Shown here in pieces: positions 47,290 through 55,842 of a stretch of DNA of 64,000 nucleotides. Position 1 is the first letter of the stretch. Each line of letters starts with the position of its first letter. The position numbers and the translations under genes were made by a program. The stretch comes from Paenibacillus sp. J5C2022 (GTDB taxonomy: Bacteria > Bacillota > Bacilli > Paenibacillales > Paenibacillaceae): positions 1 through 64,000 of the forward strand of contig NZ_JAOQJC010000036.1 in assembly GCF_025567625.1 (NCBI RefSeq). The letters run 5' to 3'. The notes beneath the pieces are model-generated. The model was not told the origin of the DNA. It did no database searches and was given only the letters and a program-made list of their open reading frames with translations.

Positions 47290-48515
47290 ATTGGGGGAAG
47301 AAAGTTTTGGGAAATGCGATTGGCAGGCGGTTGTTGGAGATCGTCGGAGTGTCATTGAAGCTAGGGTTGACCTCCTTCGGAGGACCTATCGCCCATCTGG
47401 GCTACTTTCATGAGGAGTATGTGAAGCGTCGCAAGTGGCTGGATGAACGAAGCTATGCCGATCTGGTAGCGCTCTGTCAATTCCTGCCCGGACCGGCCAG
47501 CAGCCAGGTCGGCATTGGCATCGGGCTTATGCGCGGCGGAATGCTGGGCGGGCTGCTTGCCTTTGTGGGCTTCACGCTCCCGTCTGTGCTTGCATTGGCG
47601 CTGTTCGCTTTGCTTGTAGAAGGGCTGGATCTTCAGCACGCAGGCTGGCTGCATGGCTTGAAGCTGGTGGCGGTCGCAATCGTAGCGCAAGCGATATGGG
47701 GAATGGGGCAGAAGCTGACGCCGGACCGAAGCCGGATGACGATAGCGGTCATGGCAGCATCGGCAGCCTTGCTATGGCAGACGGCAGTTACCCAGATTGC
47801 TGTCATTGCGGCAGCGGGATTGATCGGACTATGGCTGTACCGGGGACAGAAGGGAGAGCCTGCTGCTGTTGGGGCATCTGGGTCTGCTGCGGCTCCTGGG
47901 ACTGCCGTCCCGGTTACGCGAAGTGCTGCCGTTATTGCGCTGCTCGTATTCGCTCTGCTGTTGATCGTTCTTCCATTGGCCAGAGCATGGGCGCCGGACA
48001 GTGGCTGGCTGGCGATGTTCGAAGGCTTCTATCGTTCTGGCTCGCTCGTATTCGGGGGCGGTCATGTCGTCTTGCCGCTGCTGGAGCGGGAAGCGATTCC
48101 TGCCGGCTGGGTGACGGAAGAGCAGTTCCTGGCCGGATATGGCGCTGCGCAGGCGGTTCCCGGCCCGCTGTTTACATTCGCGGCATATATCGGCGCCGTT
48201 GCCGGCGGATGGTGGGGCGTGCTTATTGCCACCGTCGCGATATTTCTTCCGGCGTTCCTGCTCGTCGTCGGCACGTTGCCGTTCTGGAACGCGCTGCGCG
48301 GCTTGCCTAAGGTGCAAGGCGTGCTGAAGGGCGTGAACGCTGCGGTCGTCGGCATTTTGCTGGCGGCATTCTATGACCCGATCTGGACGAGCTCGGTGAC
48401 GACAGCTGTGGACTTCGTTATGGCACTTGCGCTATTCTTGCTGCTGGTCTACTGGAAGCTTCCGCCATGGGCCGTTGTGCTGGCGGGAGCCGCCGGAGGC
48501 ATGCTGATTGGCTAG
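47280..48515 (+). CDS. chrA: Chromate/anion transporter, ChrA family (two-domain)
   Basis: The 411-aa protein has two homologous CHR domains and ~10-12 helices. Each half has the family hallmark: N-terminal LGLTSFGGPIAHLGYFHEEYVKRRKWL with FLPGPASSQVG, and C-terminal SGSLVFGGGHVVLPLLEREAI with AAQAVPGPLFTFAAYIG. ChrA exports chromate by anion exchange; some relatives carry other oxyanions. The ATG at 47280 has no close Shine-Dalgarno, so a downstream TTG (near 47307) or coupling to the short upstream frame is possible. A terminator follows. Confidence 0.87.
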   Translation: MGIDWGKKVLGNAIGRRLLEIVGVSLKLGLTSFGGPIAHLGYFHEEYVKRRKWLDERSYADLVALCQFLPGPASSQVGIGIGLMRGGMLGGLLAFVGFTLPSVLALALFALLVEGLDLQHAGWLHGLKLVAVAIVAQAIWGMGQKLTPDRSRMTIAVMAASAALLWQTAVTQIAVIAAAGLIGLWLYRGQKGEPAAVGASGSAAAPGTAVPVTRSAAVIALLVFALLLIVLPLARAWAPDSGWLAMFEGFYRSGSLVFGGGHVVLPLLEREAIPAGWVTEEQFLAGYGAAQAVPGPLFTFAAYIGAVAGGWWGVLIATVAIFLPAFLLVVGTLPFWNALRGLPKVQGVLKGVNAAVVGILLAAFYDPIWTSSVTTAVDFVMALALFLLLVYWKLPPWAVVLAGAAGGMLIG

Positions 48516-48539
48516 CTCATGCAATAAGAGAAGCAAGAC

Positions 48540-48577
48540 ATCAGCTCGTCCTCTTGAAGGGGCGGGCTGATTTTTTA
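48540..48577 (+). terminator. Intrinsic terminator of chrA
   Basis: ATCAGCTCGTCC pairs with GGGGCGGGCTGAT (wobbles), loop CTTGAA, then six T. Confidence 0.85.
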
Positions 48578-48782
48578 TTCGGATTGGCGTTTGTTATGCG
48601 ACTGCTGGCTGCTGCTTCTTCTACCGAACTGGTTTAATGCCTCAGGACATTGCCGGATTATGCACCAATAACAGCTTCAACCCGTCAACAGTATTTTTTC
48701 ATCGTTACTCCAGGTAGAGGTATATTGTCGCAGGATAAAGAAAGACTGTTGAGGACACCATCTAAGGAAAGGAGTCATAGCG

Positions 48783-48956
48783 ATGGAAAACACTCTTGGT
48801 CCGGATGAGGTCTTGCGGCGCATTAATAAAATGCGTACTGCCGGAGGATCGCTTAGCAAAAAATATGTCAAGCAGTACGATCCCGAGCTAATGAAAAACG
48901 CGCTGTTCTACTTTCCCAGCTGGGATCACGCGCTGAAGAACGCGGAAGACTTGTGA
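48783..48956 (+). CDS. 57-aa protein resembling a single HNH-endonuclease-associated repeat
   Basis: A small gene with a strong Shine-Dalgarno (GGAAAGGAG, spacer ~9) and its own terminator. The protein reads MENTLGPDEVLRRINKMRTA, then GGSLSKKYVKQYDPELMKNA, and ends LFYFPSWDHALKNAEDL. The pattern G-x-LS-x-x-x-V-x-x-x-x-P-x-L-x-x-x-A-x-x-x-F-x-SW-x-x-AL is that of the homing-endonuclease-associated helical repeat. Here it stands alone without a nuclease, so it may be a small DNA-binding protein. The similarity is by eye. Confidence 0.68.
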   Translation: MENTLGPDEVLRRINKMRTAGGSLSKKYVKQYDPELMKNALFYFPSWDHALKNAEDL

Positions 48957-49000
48957 TAAGGAACTGACTATCCCCTTCATAGAGGCATTGCCGTAATAGT

Positions 49001-49055
49001 AAAAACCATGACCGGGGCTAATGCTGCTGCATTACTCGCCAGTCATGGTTTTTTT
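49001..49055 (+). terminator. Intrinsic terminator
   Basis: AACCATGAC pairs with GTCATGGTT, flanked by A and T runs (seven T after). The A-run on the left suggests it could work in both directions. Confidence 0.85.
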
Positions 49056-49059
49056 GTCA

Positions 49060-49368
49060 TCAAGTCGCTAACGGTTGCGAGCGAGCTTAACTGGTTGGAG
49101 GGAGGGTGGAGTAAATTGTAACGGGTGTAGTGGAGCTTAATAGGCATGGAATCAACTACTTTGAGCATGAATAGTCCATTTAGCCGCGGTGACAACCGTT
49201 AAAATACCAATGTTGCAAAATTCGCCCCAATAGCGTCCTTGGCACCCGTTAGCGAAATGCGGCTTCTCGATAAGTCGCTAACAGTTGTCAGCAATGGGTC
49301 CATCCCCGGTTTAGCTTCACCGCAAGCCCCGTCTCAAAATCGGCTCCTAGCTCCAGAAGCTCCGCCCC
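49060..49368. repeat. Degenerate intergenic repeat region (family D, second locus)
   Basis: Copies of a TAACGGGTG-type motif occur in both orientations: TAACGGTTGC at 49069, TAACGGGTG at 49119, CAACCGTTA near 49193, CACCCGTTA at 49243 and TAACAGTTG at 49279, about 36-74 bp apart. The same words appear at 31388-31570. GGAGCTTAA occurs in both. I see no gene here. Confidence 0.6.
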
Positions 49369-49815
49369 TTACTCCAGCGCAAACTCCAGCTTGCTCAGCT
49401 TGGCGGCTTGCTCCACGGACAAGTACACGTCGCCGTTGTCGGTGATATAAAAGTCGCCGGAAATTTCATAGCCGTTGCTCATTATGGACTGCTCCCTGAG
49501 CAGCAGGGAGAACGGAATATCGTTAATGACGATGTCGACGGTGTCGTTCTCTTTGTTGTAAGAGATGAAGCCGTCCGTCTGCTTCACAAGCGCATCAAGC
49601 GCGATATAGGGCTGCTTGCCGCGCAAACTCGCATCCTTCAGTACGATACGCTCATGCTCCGGAGTCATATTCTCATTCGATACTGCTTCTATCTTCTGTC
49701 TTGATTGCGCGAGACTTTCGCTAGCGGCATTCGCCACCGGCTTGCTTACTAGGGAGCCGAGCAAGGTGAGAGTTGCCATTATCATTAACGCAATATTGCG
49801 CTGCCATCCATTCAT
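49369..49815 (-). CDS. Small secreted protein with copper-amine-oxidase-N-like stalk domain
   Basis: The 148-aa protein has a signal peptide (IALMIMATLTLLGSLVSKPVANAAS). Its ~80-residue domain (YIALDALVKQTDGFISYNKENDTVDIVINDIPFSLL ... GDVYLSVEQAAKL) resembles the 'stalk' domain found in many Paenibacillus exported proteins. The function is unknown. A good AGGAGG lies 8 nt before the ATG. It runs in the same direction as the bactofilin/peptidase pair upstream (~80 bp gap) and could share their transcript. Confidence 0.72.
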   Translation of the reverse strand: MNGWQRNIALMIMATLTLLGSLVSKPVANAASESLAQSRQKIEAVSNENMTPEHERIVLKDASLRGKQPYIALDALVKQTDGFISYNKENDTVDIVINDIPFSLLLREQSIMSNGYEISGDFYITDNGDVYLSVEQAAKLSKLEFALE

Positions 49816-49894
49816 TGTCTATACCTCCTGAGGGATATAGCCCTAGTATAGACAAAGATTGTATGTGCAATGTAAGCGCGATGTTAAAAGTTGT

Positions 49895-50299
49895 TCAACT
49901 AGCGGATTTTTCTTGCTTGACTGCCTTCGTATCTTGATTCATTGCGGCAGCCATCTTGCTGCTTCCGTTGAAGGCGCCGCCTGCTTCGATAATAAGCGAA
50001 CCCGCGGAAATGTTGCCGTTCAATACCCCGGTCGCGCATATCGTCAGCTTGCCGGACACTTCAGCGTTGCCGTCCAGCTGTCCGGCAAGCATCAGATCCC
50101 GTGCGGTTATATTGGACTGCGCCCGGCCGCCTTCGCCGATAATAACGTCGCCGCTGGATACGATATCGCCGATGACGGTGCCCTCGATGCGGATTCCCGC
50201 TTGGGACTTCAGTGTACCCTCCAGCACGGTTCCCGCACCGATTAATGTGTCGGTCGTATCCGGATTGACTTTGCCGCTTTTAGTTTTGAACATGTTCAT
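49895..50299 (-). CDS. Bactofilin
   Basis: The 134-aa polymer-forming cytoskeletal protein has the typical right-handed beta-helix core of short hydrophobic turns: DTLIGAGTVLEGTLKSQAGIRIEGTVIGDI, VIIGEGGRAQSNITARDLMLAG, LDGNAEVSGKLTICATGVLNGNI. Bactofilins assemble on the membrane and often position cell-wall hydrolases. Its start overlaps the end of the M23 peptidase gene by 20 bp, the same pairing seen in other bacteria for cell-shape control. Confidence 0.93.
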   Translation of the reverse strand: MNMFKTKSGKVNPDTTDTLIGAGTVLEGTLKSQAGIRIEGTVIGDIVSSGDVIIGEGGRAQSNITARDLMLAGQLDGNAEVSGKLTICATGVLNGNISAGSLIIEAGGAFNGSSKMAAAMNQDTKAVKQEKSAS

Positions 50300-51305
50300 C
50301 TTCTCCTTCGCTTACATCTTTACTGGCATCCTGGATATAAGGCAGAGGGTTCACATGGCTCCCGTTCACGATGACCTCGTAATGCAGATGAGGACCTGTG
50401 CTTCGTCCTGTATTACCTAGCTCGCCGATCTGCTGCCCCTTCACGACTTGATCGCCTACCTCTACATTTCTTGCGTTCAGATGAAGATAGCGGGTCTCGA
50501 TGCCTTTGCCGTGATCAATCAGAATGTTGTTGCCATGCGGATAGGAACGCTCCGACAAGGTAACGGTTCCGTCGGCGGTCGCGTAGACGGGATCGCCTCG
50601 ACGGCCGCCGATGTCCAGGCCGTTATGCAGCGAAGATCTGCCGGAGATGGGGTCCCTGCGGTAACCGAACTGGGACGTCATCTTGCGCGAATCGGCGGGC
50701 CATATCGTCGGCGTAATCCTCATCGTATGCTGGTGCTTCAGCAGAGCGCTAATGGTAGATTTCAAGCTGGGGCCAAGCTCCTCCATATTGGCTTGAATAT
50801 CGGAGTAGCTGTCCATCGTCTTGGCGGCTACGGCATCACCGGCATCACTGGCAGCTGCCGGCACAGGAACAGGCACTTCTTCTCCGCCTTGTCCGCTCGT
50901 CTCGGCATTGTAAGCGCTTGATGAGATGCGCACGGCAGGCTCTTTAATGCCGGCGATTTCCTTCAGCTGCGATTCCAGCTGCTTGATCTCGGACATTTGC
51001 CGCTCGATGCTTTGCGCTTGCTGCGTTAGTTGCAAGACATTGCCCTGCAGGGCTGTAATGTGAGTTCTCTTGGATTGAAGTTGCTGCTCGTAATCCGCTT
51101 CGGTCGCCGTCAGCTGGATTTCAAGCTTCTGAATGCGATCGGATCGATCCCAGAACAAGTAGATGAATAATGCGGAGCATATCGCAAGCAGAAGGATGCA
51201 GGATACGGTGAGGACCAGCATCATGCGGTTCAACCGGTATCGTCTAACCGATTGATTGCCTTCCGGTATGATGACGAAGGTGAAGTGTTTCGACATCCAA
51301 TTCAT
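50280..51305 (-). CDS. Membrane-anchored M23 peptidoglycan endopeptidase
   Basis: The ~341-aa protein has a short cytoplasmic tail, one membrane helix (MMLVLTVSCILLLAICSALFIYLF), a coiled coil (residues ~75-130) and a C-terminal LytM domain. Zinc ligands fit the family: His and Asp in HNGLDIGGRRGDPVYA and His-x-His in GPHLHYEV. ATG 51305 follows AAGGAGG; the frame is open further upstream. It is co-transcribed with, and overlaps, the bactofilin gene, so it likely cuts peptide crosslinks at sites set by the bactofilin. Confidence 0.9.
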   Translation of the reverse strand: MNWMSKHFTFVIIPEGNQSVRRYRLNRMMLVLTVSCILLLAICSALFIYLFWDRSDRIQKLEIQLTATEADYEQQLQSKRTHITALQGNVLQLTQQAQSIERQMSEIKQLESQLKEIAGIKEPAVRISSSAYNAETSGQGGEEVPVPVPAAASDAGDAVAAKTMDSYSDIQANMEELGPSLKSTISALLKHQHTMRITPTIWPADSRKMTSQFGYRRDPISGRSSLHNGLDIGGRRGDPVYATADGTVTLSERSYPHGNNILIDHGKGIETRYLHLNARNVEVGDQVVKGQQIGELGNTGRSTGPHLHYEVIVNGSHVNPLPYIQDASKDVSEGEDEHVQN

Positions 51306-51490
51306 GCATTTCCTCCTTGATTGATGAGCATTTTTCAGGTTTTTTCCAATTTCCAACTCATAACTATTCGACAATAACCCGCATTTTCCTTCATTCCGGT
51401 GAAATATTGGCGGAATAATGGTACATTAAACTTAGGAGTGATACAGTTGCGATTGACTGTACTTACGAGCGAGAAGGGATGCGACAGAGC

Positions 51491-52318
51491 ATGAAATGGG
51501 ATGGACATACACATACGAAATTTTGTTATCATGGTAGCGATGCGGAGCAGGAGCTGTACCTGGATCGCGCTATAGAGCTGGGATTCCAGCGTTATACGAT
51601 CAGCGAGCATCCTCCTCTGCCAGAGGGCTGGATCGTGGATCTGCCGTTATGGAAAGAGCTGGCGATGCCACAGGATGAGCTTCCGCTCTATATGGACTAC
51701 GCGAAGGCTATGAAGCAGCGTTATGAAGGGAAGCTGGAGGTTACGGTAGGCCTGGAGCTGGATTACTTGCAGGGCGGTCTCGATTACACGGAAGCGATCG
51801 TCGAGCAGTGGCAGCATGAGCTGGAGGATGTCGTCTATTCGGTTCACTACCTGCCGGGTGTGGGCGGCATGCGCTGTATAGACTTCACGCCAGAGGACTT
51901 CCGCGTCAATCTGCTCGCCCATTACGGCAGCATGGACAATGTGGTGAATGCGTACTACGACCATGTGGAGGAGGCTATTGCCTTCGCAGCCGAACTGCCG
52001 ATGAGGAAGCGGCTTGGCCATATCAACCTGATTGAGAAGTTCCGCCGCGAGCTGCCGCCGATTGACGAAACGCTTGTCCGGCAGCGGCTGGAGCGCATTC
52101 TGCCCCTGCTTGCGAAGTCGGGTGTCGGCATAGATGTGAATACGGCAGGCTTGCGTGTACCGACATGCGGGAAGCCTTATGTGCCGGAGTGGTTCCTCGC
52201 AGAGTGTCGCACGATGGGTATCTCCTGCGTATACGGCTCCGACTCCCACAAGCCGGAGCATGTAGGCGTCGGATGGGACTGGTATGAGGAGCAGATGGGG
52301 GAAGCTGAAGCGGAATAA
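51491..52318 (+). CDS. hisK: PHP-family histidinol phosphatase
   Basis: The ~275-aa enzyme removes phosphate from histidinol phosphate in histidine synthesis. PHP metal motifs are clear: DGHTHTKFCYHGS, ISEHPPLPEG, GLELDYLQGG, YSVHYLPG, LGHINLI and GSDSHKPEHVG. ATG 51491 is chosen because the protein family begins there; an ATG four codons upstream abuts the Shine-Dalgarno. The gene is isolated from other his genes. Confidence 0.88.
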   Translation: MKWDGHTHTKFCYHGSDAEQELYLDRAIELGFQRYTISEHPPLPEGWIVDLPLWKELAMPQDELPLYMDYAKAMKQRYEGKLEVTVGLELDYLQGGLDYTEAIVEQWQHELEDVVYSVHYLPGVGGMRCIDFTPEDFRVNLLAHYGSMDNVVNAYYDHVEEAIAFAAELPMRKRLGHINLIEKFRRELPPIDETLVRQRLERILPLLAKSGVGIDVNTAGLRVPTCGKPYVPEWFLAECRTMGISCVYGSDSHKPEHVGVGWDWYEEQMGEAEAE

Positions 52319-52385
52319 TACAGCATATAGCGCCAATGCAAGAGGCGACGAGCAGCAGCATGCTCGTCGCCTCTATTTTTACCTC

Positions 52386-52615
52386 AGTGTAGGAAAGAAT
52401 TACACTGTGGCGCCGAAGAGGGGCGTGTGAGCCGAAATAGTGTATGAATCCTACACTGGAGCGCCGAAAAGGGGCATGTGAGCCGAAATAGTGTATGAAT
52501 CCTACACTGGAGCGCCGAAAAGGGGCGTGCGTGCCGAAATAGTGTATGAATCCTACACTGGAGCGCCGAAAAGGGGCGTGTGAGCCGAAATAGTGCATAA
52601 TCCTGCACTAGAGCT
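52386..52615. repeat. Tandem array of 51-bp repeats (family A, 5 units, second locus)
   Basis: Palindromic cores start at 52386, 52439, 52490, 52541 and 52592. The unit is GTGTGAGCCGAAAT, core AGTGTATGAATCCTACACT, then GGAGCGCCGAAAAGGGGC. It is the same family as the array at 33592, about 19 kb away, with ~80-90% similarity. It fills the gap before the cnt promoter. Confidence 0.9.
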
Positions 52616-52679
52616 CCATTAGGTCATGTGCAGGAAGCGAGAAGGACGCCGTCAGGCGTATTTCACATTGAAATTGCTG

Positions 52680-52707
52680 TTGACAGCTTCCAAAATAACG
52701 CTATACT
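52680..52707 (+). promoter_or_regulatory. Promoter of the cnt operon
   Basis: TTGACA, a 16-bp spacer and TATACT lie about 85 bp before cntK. Confidence 0.78.
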
Positions 52708-52722
52708 GGATTTGTAAATAGT

Positions 52723-52741
52723 AATCGTTATTATTACGATT
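52723..52741. promoter_or_regulatory. Zur box of the cnt operon
   Basis: AATCGTTATTATTACGATT fits the Bacillus Zur 9-1-9 palindrome AATCGTAATNATTACGATT with a single mismatch. It lies just after the expected start of transcription, so zinc-loaded Zur should repress. Zur rather than Fur is preferred because of the TCG/CGA ends. Confidence 0.82.
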
Positions 52742-52792
52742 AATAAAACGGTATGATGATCGCGGAATAGTCAGCGAGTAAAGAGGTGAAGA

Positions 52793-53635
52793 ATGCGGCA
52801 GGTGGTCGAATTTGTAAAATGCAGCCCTACTCAAAATATGACGATTCTCGTGAAAACCAAGCACCCAGCCAGTCAATATGGCGTCATAGCTTCGCAGATG
52901 ATGAATTACGGCAGTATCCATGCAGAGCAAGTCGGCTTTATCCTTGAACCCCGCAGCCAACAAGCAGCGGCGCAGCTGTATATGGCGGGCGGCGAGTATT
53001 GCGGCAACGCCTGTATGGCGCTGGCTGTACATCTGGCAACCGAGCTGGATCTGCCATCGGAAAGCACAGTGCCTATCGTGCTGGAAGCATCAGGGACAGA
53101 AGCGCTTATTACATGCCACGTAACGAGAGTGAACGACAAGTATGTGTGTGAAGCGGGAATGCCGATGCCTAAGTCGATTGAGCAGAAAGTCATTACATAC
53201 GAAAGCGAGCAACTGGACATCGTTATCGTTCGATATGAATCGTGCATTCATCTGATCATCGAGACGGATTGCATTCACCAGCGGTTGCGTGATCAGGCCG
53301 AGGCGATAGCCAAGCTGCTGGGTGCCACGCTAGACACGGACCTGATTGGCATCATGCTGTACTGTCCGAATCATGCGGAGCTTGCGCCGCTCATCTATGT
53401 TCCGGGACTGAACAGCCTGGTATGGGAGCGGGGCTGCGGCTCGGGAACGGCGTCCATCGGCGCTTGTCTGGCCTGGAGGCAGAAAGGACGAATTGCCGCA
53501 GAGGTGAAGCAACCGGGAGGAATCATCCAGGTGAAGGCGGATTGGCATGACGGTGCTCCAAGTGAAATGACCATTAAAGGCGTCGTTGAAATTGTGGCTC
53601 ATGGCAAAGCTTATGTTGATCTGGACGACTATTAG
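52793..53635 (+). CDS. cntK: Histidine racemase of opine-metallophore synthesis (DapF fold)
   Basis: The 280-aa protein has the diaminopimelate-epimerase fold with its two catalytic cysteines, Cys70 (GGEYCGNACMALA) and Cys215 (WERGCGSGTASIGA). Outside these it diverges from DapF and sits before a nicotianamine-synthase-like gene, as cntK does. CntK converts L- to D-histidine, the first building block of staphylopine-type metallophores. The presence of a racemase points to a D-His product (staphylopine or bacillopaline) rather than pseudopaline. AAGAGGTG precedes the ATG. Confidence 0.9.
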   Translation: MRQVVEFVKCSPTQNMTILVKTKHPASQYGVIASQMMNYGSIHAEQVGFILEPRSQQAAAQLYMAGGEYCGNACMALAVHLATELDLPSESTVPIVLEASGTEALITCHVTRVNDKYVCEAGMPMPKSIEQKVITYESEQLDIVIVRYESCIHLIIETDCIHQRLRDQAEAIAKLLGATLDTDLIGIMLYCPNHAELAPLIYVPGLNSLVWERGCGSGTASIGACLAWRQKGRIAAEVKQPGGIIQVKADWHDGAPSEMTIKGVVEIVAHGKAYVDLDDY

Positions 53636-53652
53636 GAAGCAGGGGGATGTTA

Positions 53653-54441
53653 ATGAAAGTATTGCATGACATACGCCACGAGTTGGTGGAATATTCGAAA
53701 AGATTATCCAGGCTGGCTGAGCAGGGCAGTGCTTCCCATATTGAGGAACTGGAAGCCGTCATAAGCGATTATTCCGGCTTCGTTACGAATCAGAGCAATA
53801 AGGAAGCATGGAACGGGTTTGAAGAGCTCGACTCCGATAGCTTCCAGACCATTCTACATGCACTTCGCACCGATTCCGCGCGCTGCGTAGCAATCATGGA
53901 AAAAAATCGGGCGATTAAGCTTCTGGATGAAGCCGACGCTAAGAGCTCCTACTTCCAAAATATCGAAGCGTGCATTCTGCAAGAGTTCCGACACTTCAAT
54001 GTAACCGCGGAATCCAACGTACTGCTCGTAGGCTCGGGAGCCTTCCCGATGACGCCGCTGCATATTGCAAGACAGACGGGAGCTTCGGTTGTAGGCATCG
54101 ACATTGATGACGAAGCTGTCTCGCTGGGGAGGCAGGTCGTGGCCAGACTAGGACCGGAATTGTCCATTCGTCTGGAACGGGCAACGATAGAGGAACTCGA
54201 TGGCATGGATACGATAACACATGTTGTCTTCAGCTCTACTGTGAAGGAGAAGTACCGCATCCTGGATCGGCTATATGATCTGACGAGAGGAGAGGTTGCT
54301 GTAGCTATGCGCTTCGGCGATCGTCTGAAGTCCATTTTCAACTATCCGTCTGAAGATGTGGATAAGCGCAAGTGGAAGGTAGAAGGGACTCATCTGCAGC
54401 AGGAGCTAGTTTTCGACATTATCTATTATAGACGCGTATGA
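53653..54441 (+). CDS. cntL: Nicotianamine-synthase-like aminobutyrate transferase
   Basis: The ~262-aa enzyme adds an aminobutyrate unit from SAM to histidine. It resembles nicotianamine synthase: an N-terminal helical part and a Rossmann-like core with VLLVGSGAFPMTPLHIA, VVGIDIDDEAVSLGRQV and THVVFSSTVKEKYRILD. ATG 53653 follows AGGGGG by 6 nt; an ATG two codons earlier is also possible. It lies 17 bp after cntK. Confidence 0.92.
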   Translation: MKVLHDIRHELVEYSKRLSRLAEQGSASHIEELEAVISDYSGFVTNQSNKEAWNGFEELDSDSFQTILHALRTDSARCVAIMEKNRAIKLLDEADAKSSYFQNIEACILQEFRHFNVTAESNVLLVGSGAFPMTPLHIARQTGASVVGIDIDDEAVSLGRQVVARLGPELSIRLERATIEELDGMDTITHVVFSSTVKEKYRILDRLYDLTRGEVAVAMRFGDRLKSIFNYPSEDVDKRKWKVEGTHLQQELVFDIIYYRRV

Positions 54442-54502
54442 GACGGAGAAGATCGATTCGCCACATCTGGAATCAAGTATGGAAAGGGAGGCTGATGCTG
54501 AT

Positions 54503-55831
54503 ATGACGCTGTTTCAACGAGTATTGTTATTGGGCACTGGCCCAGCCGCATTGCAGCTGGCTTTGCTTTTCAAGAGACATTGCAATAGTCGTATCGGCAT
54601 TGCGGGAAGAAGGTCGGCGAGATCGGCACTATTCTTCTCAGCTATGGAGCGGAATGACCGACGCATATACGCCGCCGTTCAGAATGAGAAGCATGGAAGC
54701 ATGGCAGGAGAATGCCATATCGATGAGCTGTTCCATGGCTACGAAGATGTGAAGGGCGATTGGGATACGCTTGTATTGGCAGTTACGACGGATGCTTATA
54801 TCGATGTATTGAAGCAATTGGATGAGCGCCTGCTTCACCTGCTCAAGCGGGTGATATTGCTCTCGCCTACGCTTGGCTCCAACAGCTTGGTGCGTCATTA
54901 CCTCCGTTCCATCCAGCCCGTATGTGAAGTCATCAGCTTTTCTACCTATTTAGGCGACACGCGCTGGGCAGAGGGGAAGCCTGTCAACCGTATTCTTACT
55001 ACAGCGGTCAAGCGCAAGTTGTACATGGGGTCTACTCATTCCCCGTCGCAAGCCGTTGAAGCGATAGGGAAGATGTGCGCGACACTGGGTATTGCGCTTG
55101 AAGTGTTGGACGCGCCGATCGAGACGGAGTCACGCAACATATCGCTTTATGTGCATCCTCCGCTGTTTATGAACGACTATTCGCTAGGAGCTGTTTTTGA
55201 CGAGAGTTCAAATGCGAAGTACGTGTATAAGCTGTTCCCCGAAGGGCCGATAACGCAGCGGCTAATCGGCGAAATGCTGGCATATTGGCGGGAGGTCATG
55301 CTGGTATTGAAGCAATTGGGAATCAAGGAAATAAACCTGCTCCAATTCATGACTGCCGACAATTATCCCGTTAGGGAAGAAAGCCTGTCTCCTCAGGATA
55401 TCGAGAGATTTCCGGAGCTGGACGCCATTCATCAGCAATATTTGTTGTATGTGAGGTATGCCTCGCTATTGATCGATCCCTTCTCCCAGCCGGATGAGGC
55501 AGGAAGATATTTTGATTTCTCAGCCGTACCTATTCGCACAGTATTTCCAAATCGGGAACAGGAGCTGGATATCCCCAGAATGCCGAAAGAGGACTATTAC
55601 CGCATAAAAGTGATTCAGGGCATCGCGCGTTACTGGGGGGTGAAATGTCCGACGACTGACACGTTTATCCAACGGTATGAGTGCAAAATTCGTGAGACTA
55701 CCAAGCGACAGCTGGACAAGAGGCTGTCGGACGCCTTCGCGGTACGAAGCTACAAGGAGCATATTGACATGATCTGCTCCGAATTCGATAATGGCGGCTG
55801 CGCCGTTAAATTACCATCTATCCCTACCTAG
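54503..55831 (+). CDS. cntM: Opine-metallophore dehydrogenase
   Basis: The ~442-aa enzyme reductively condenses the CntL product with a 2-oxo acid using NAD(P)H. It has the Rossmann motif LLLGTGPAALQLALLFKR, an NAD(P) pocket IGIAGRRSARSALFF and the DUF2338/opine dehydrogenase body (STYLGDTRW, YVHPPLFMNDYSL, FMTADNYPVREES). Whether pyruvate or 2-oxoglutarate is used cannot be read by eye. The start follows AAAGGGAGG; an in-frame ATG eight codons upstream is less well placed. Confidence 0.92.
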   Translation: MTLFQRVLLLGTGPAALQLALLFKRHCNSRIGIAGRRSARSALFFSAMERNDRRIYAAVQNEKHGSMAGECHIDELFHGYEDVKGDWDTLVLAVTTDAYIDVLKQLDERLLHLLKRVILLSPTLGSNSLVRHYLRSIQPVCEVISFSTYLGDTRWAEGKPVNRILTTAVKRKLYMGSTHSPSQAVEAIGKMCATLGIALEVLDAPIETESRNISLYVHPPLFMNDYSLGAVFDESSNAKYVYKLFPEGPITQRLIGEMLAYWREVMLVLKQLGIKEINLLQFMTADNYPVREESLSPQDIERFPELDAIHQQYLLYVRYASLLIDPFSQPDEAGRYFDFSAVPIRTVFPNREQELDIPRMPKEDYYRIKVIQGIARYWGVKCPTTDTFIQRYECKIRETTKRQLDKRLSDAFAVRSYKEHIDMICSEFDNGGCAVKLPSIPT

Positions 55832-55842
55832 GAGGACCTAAA

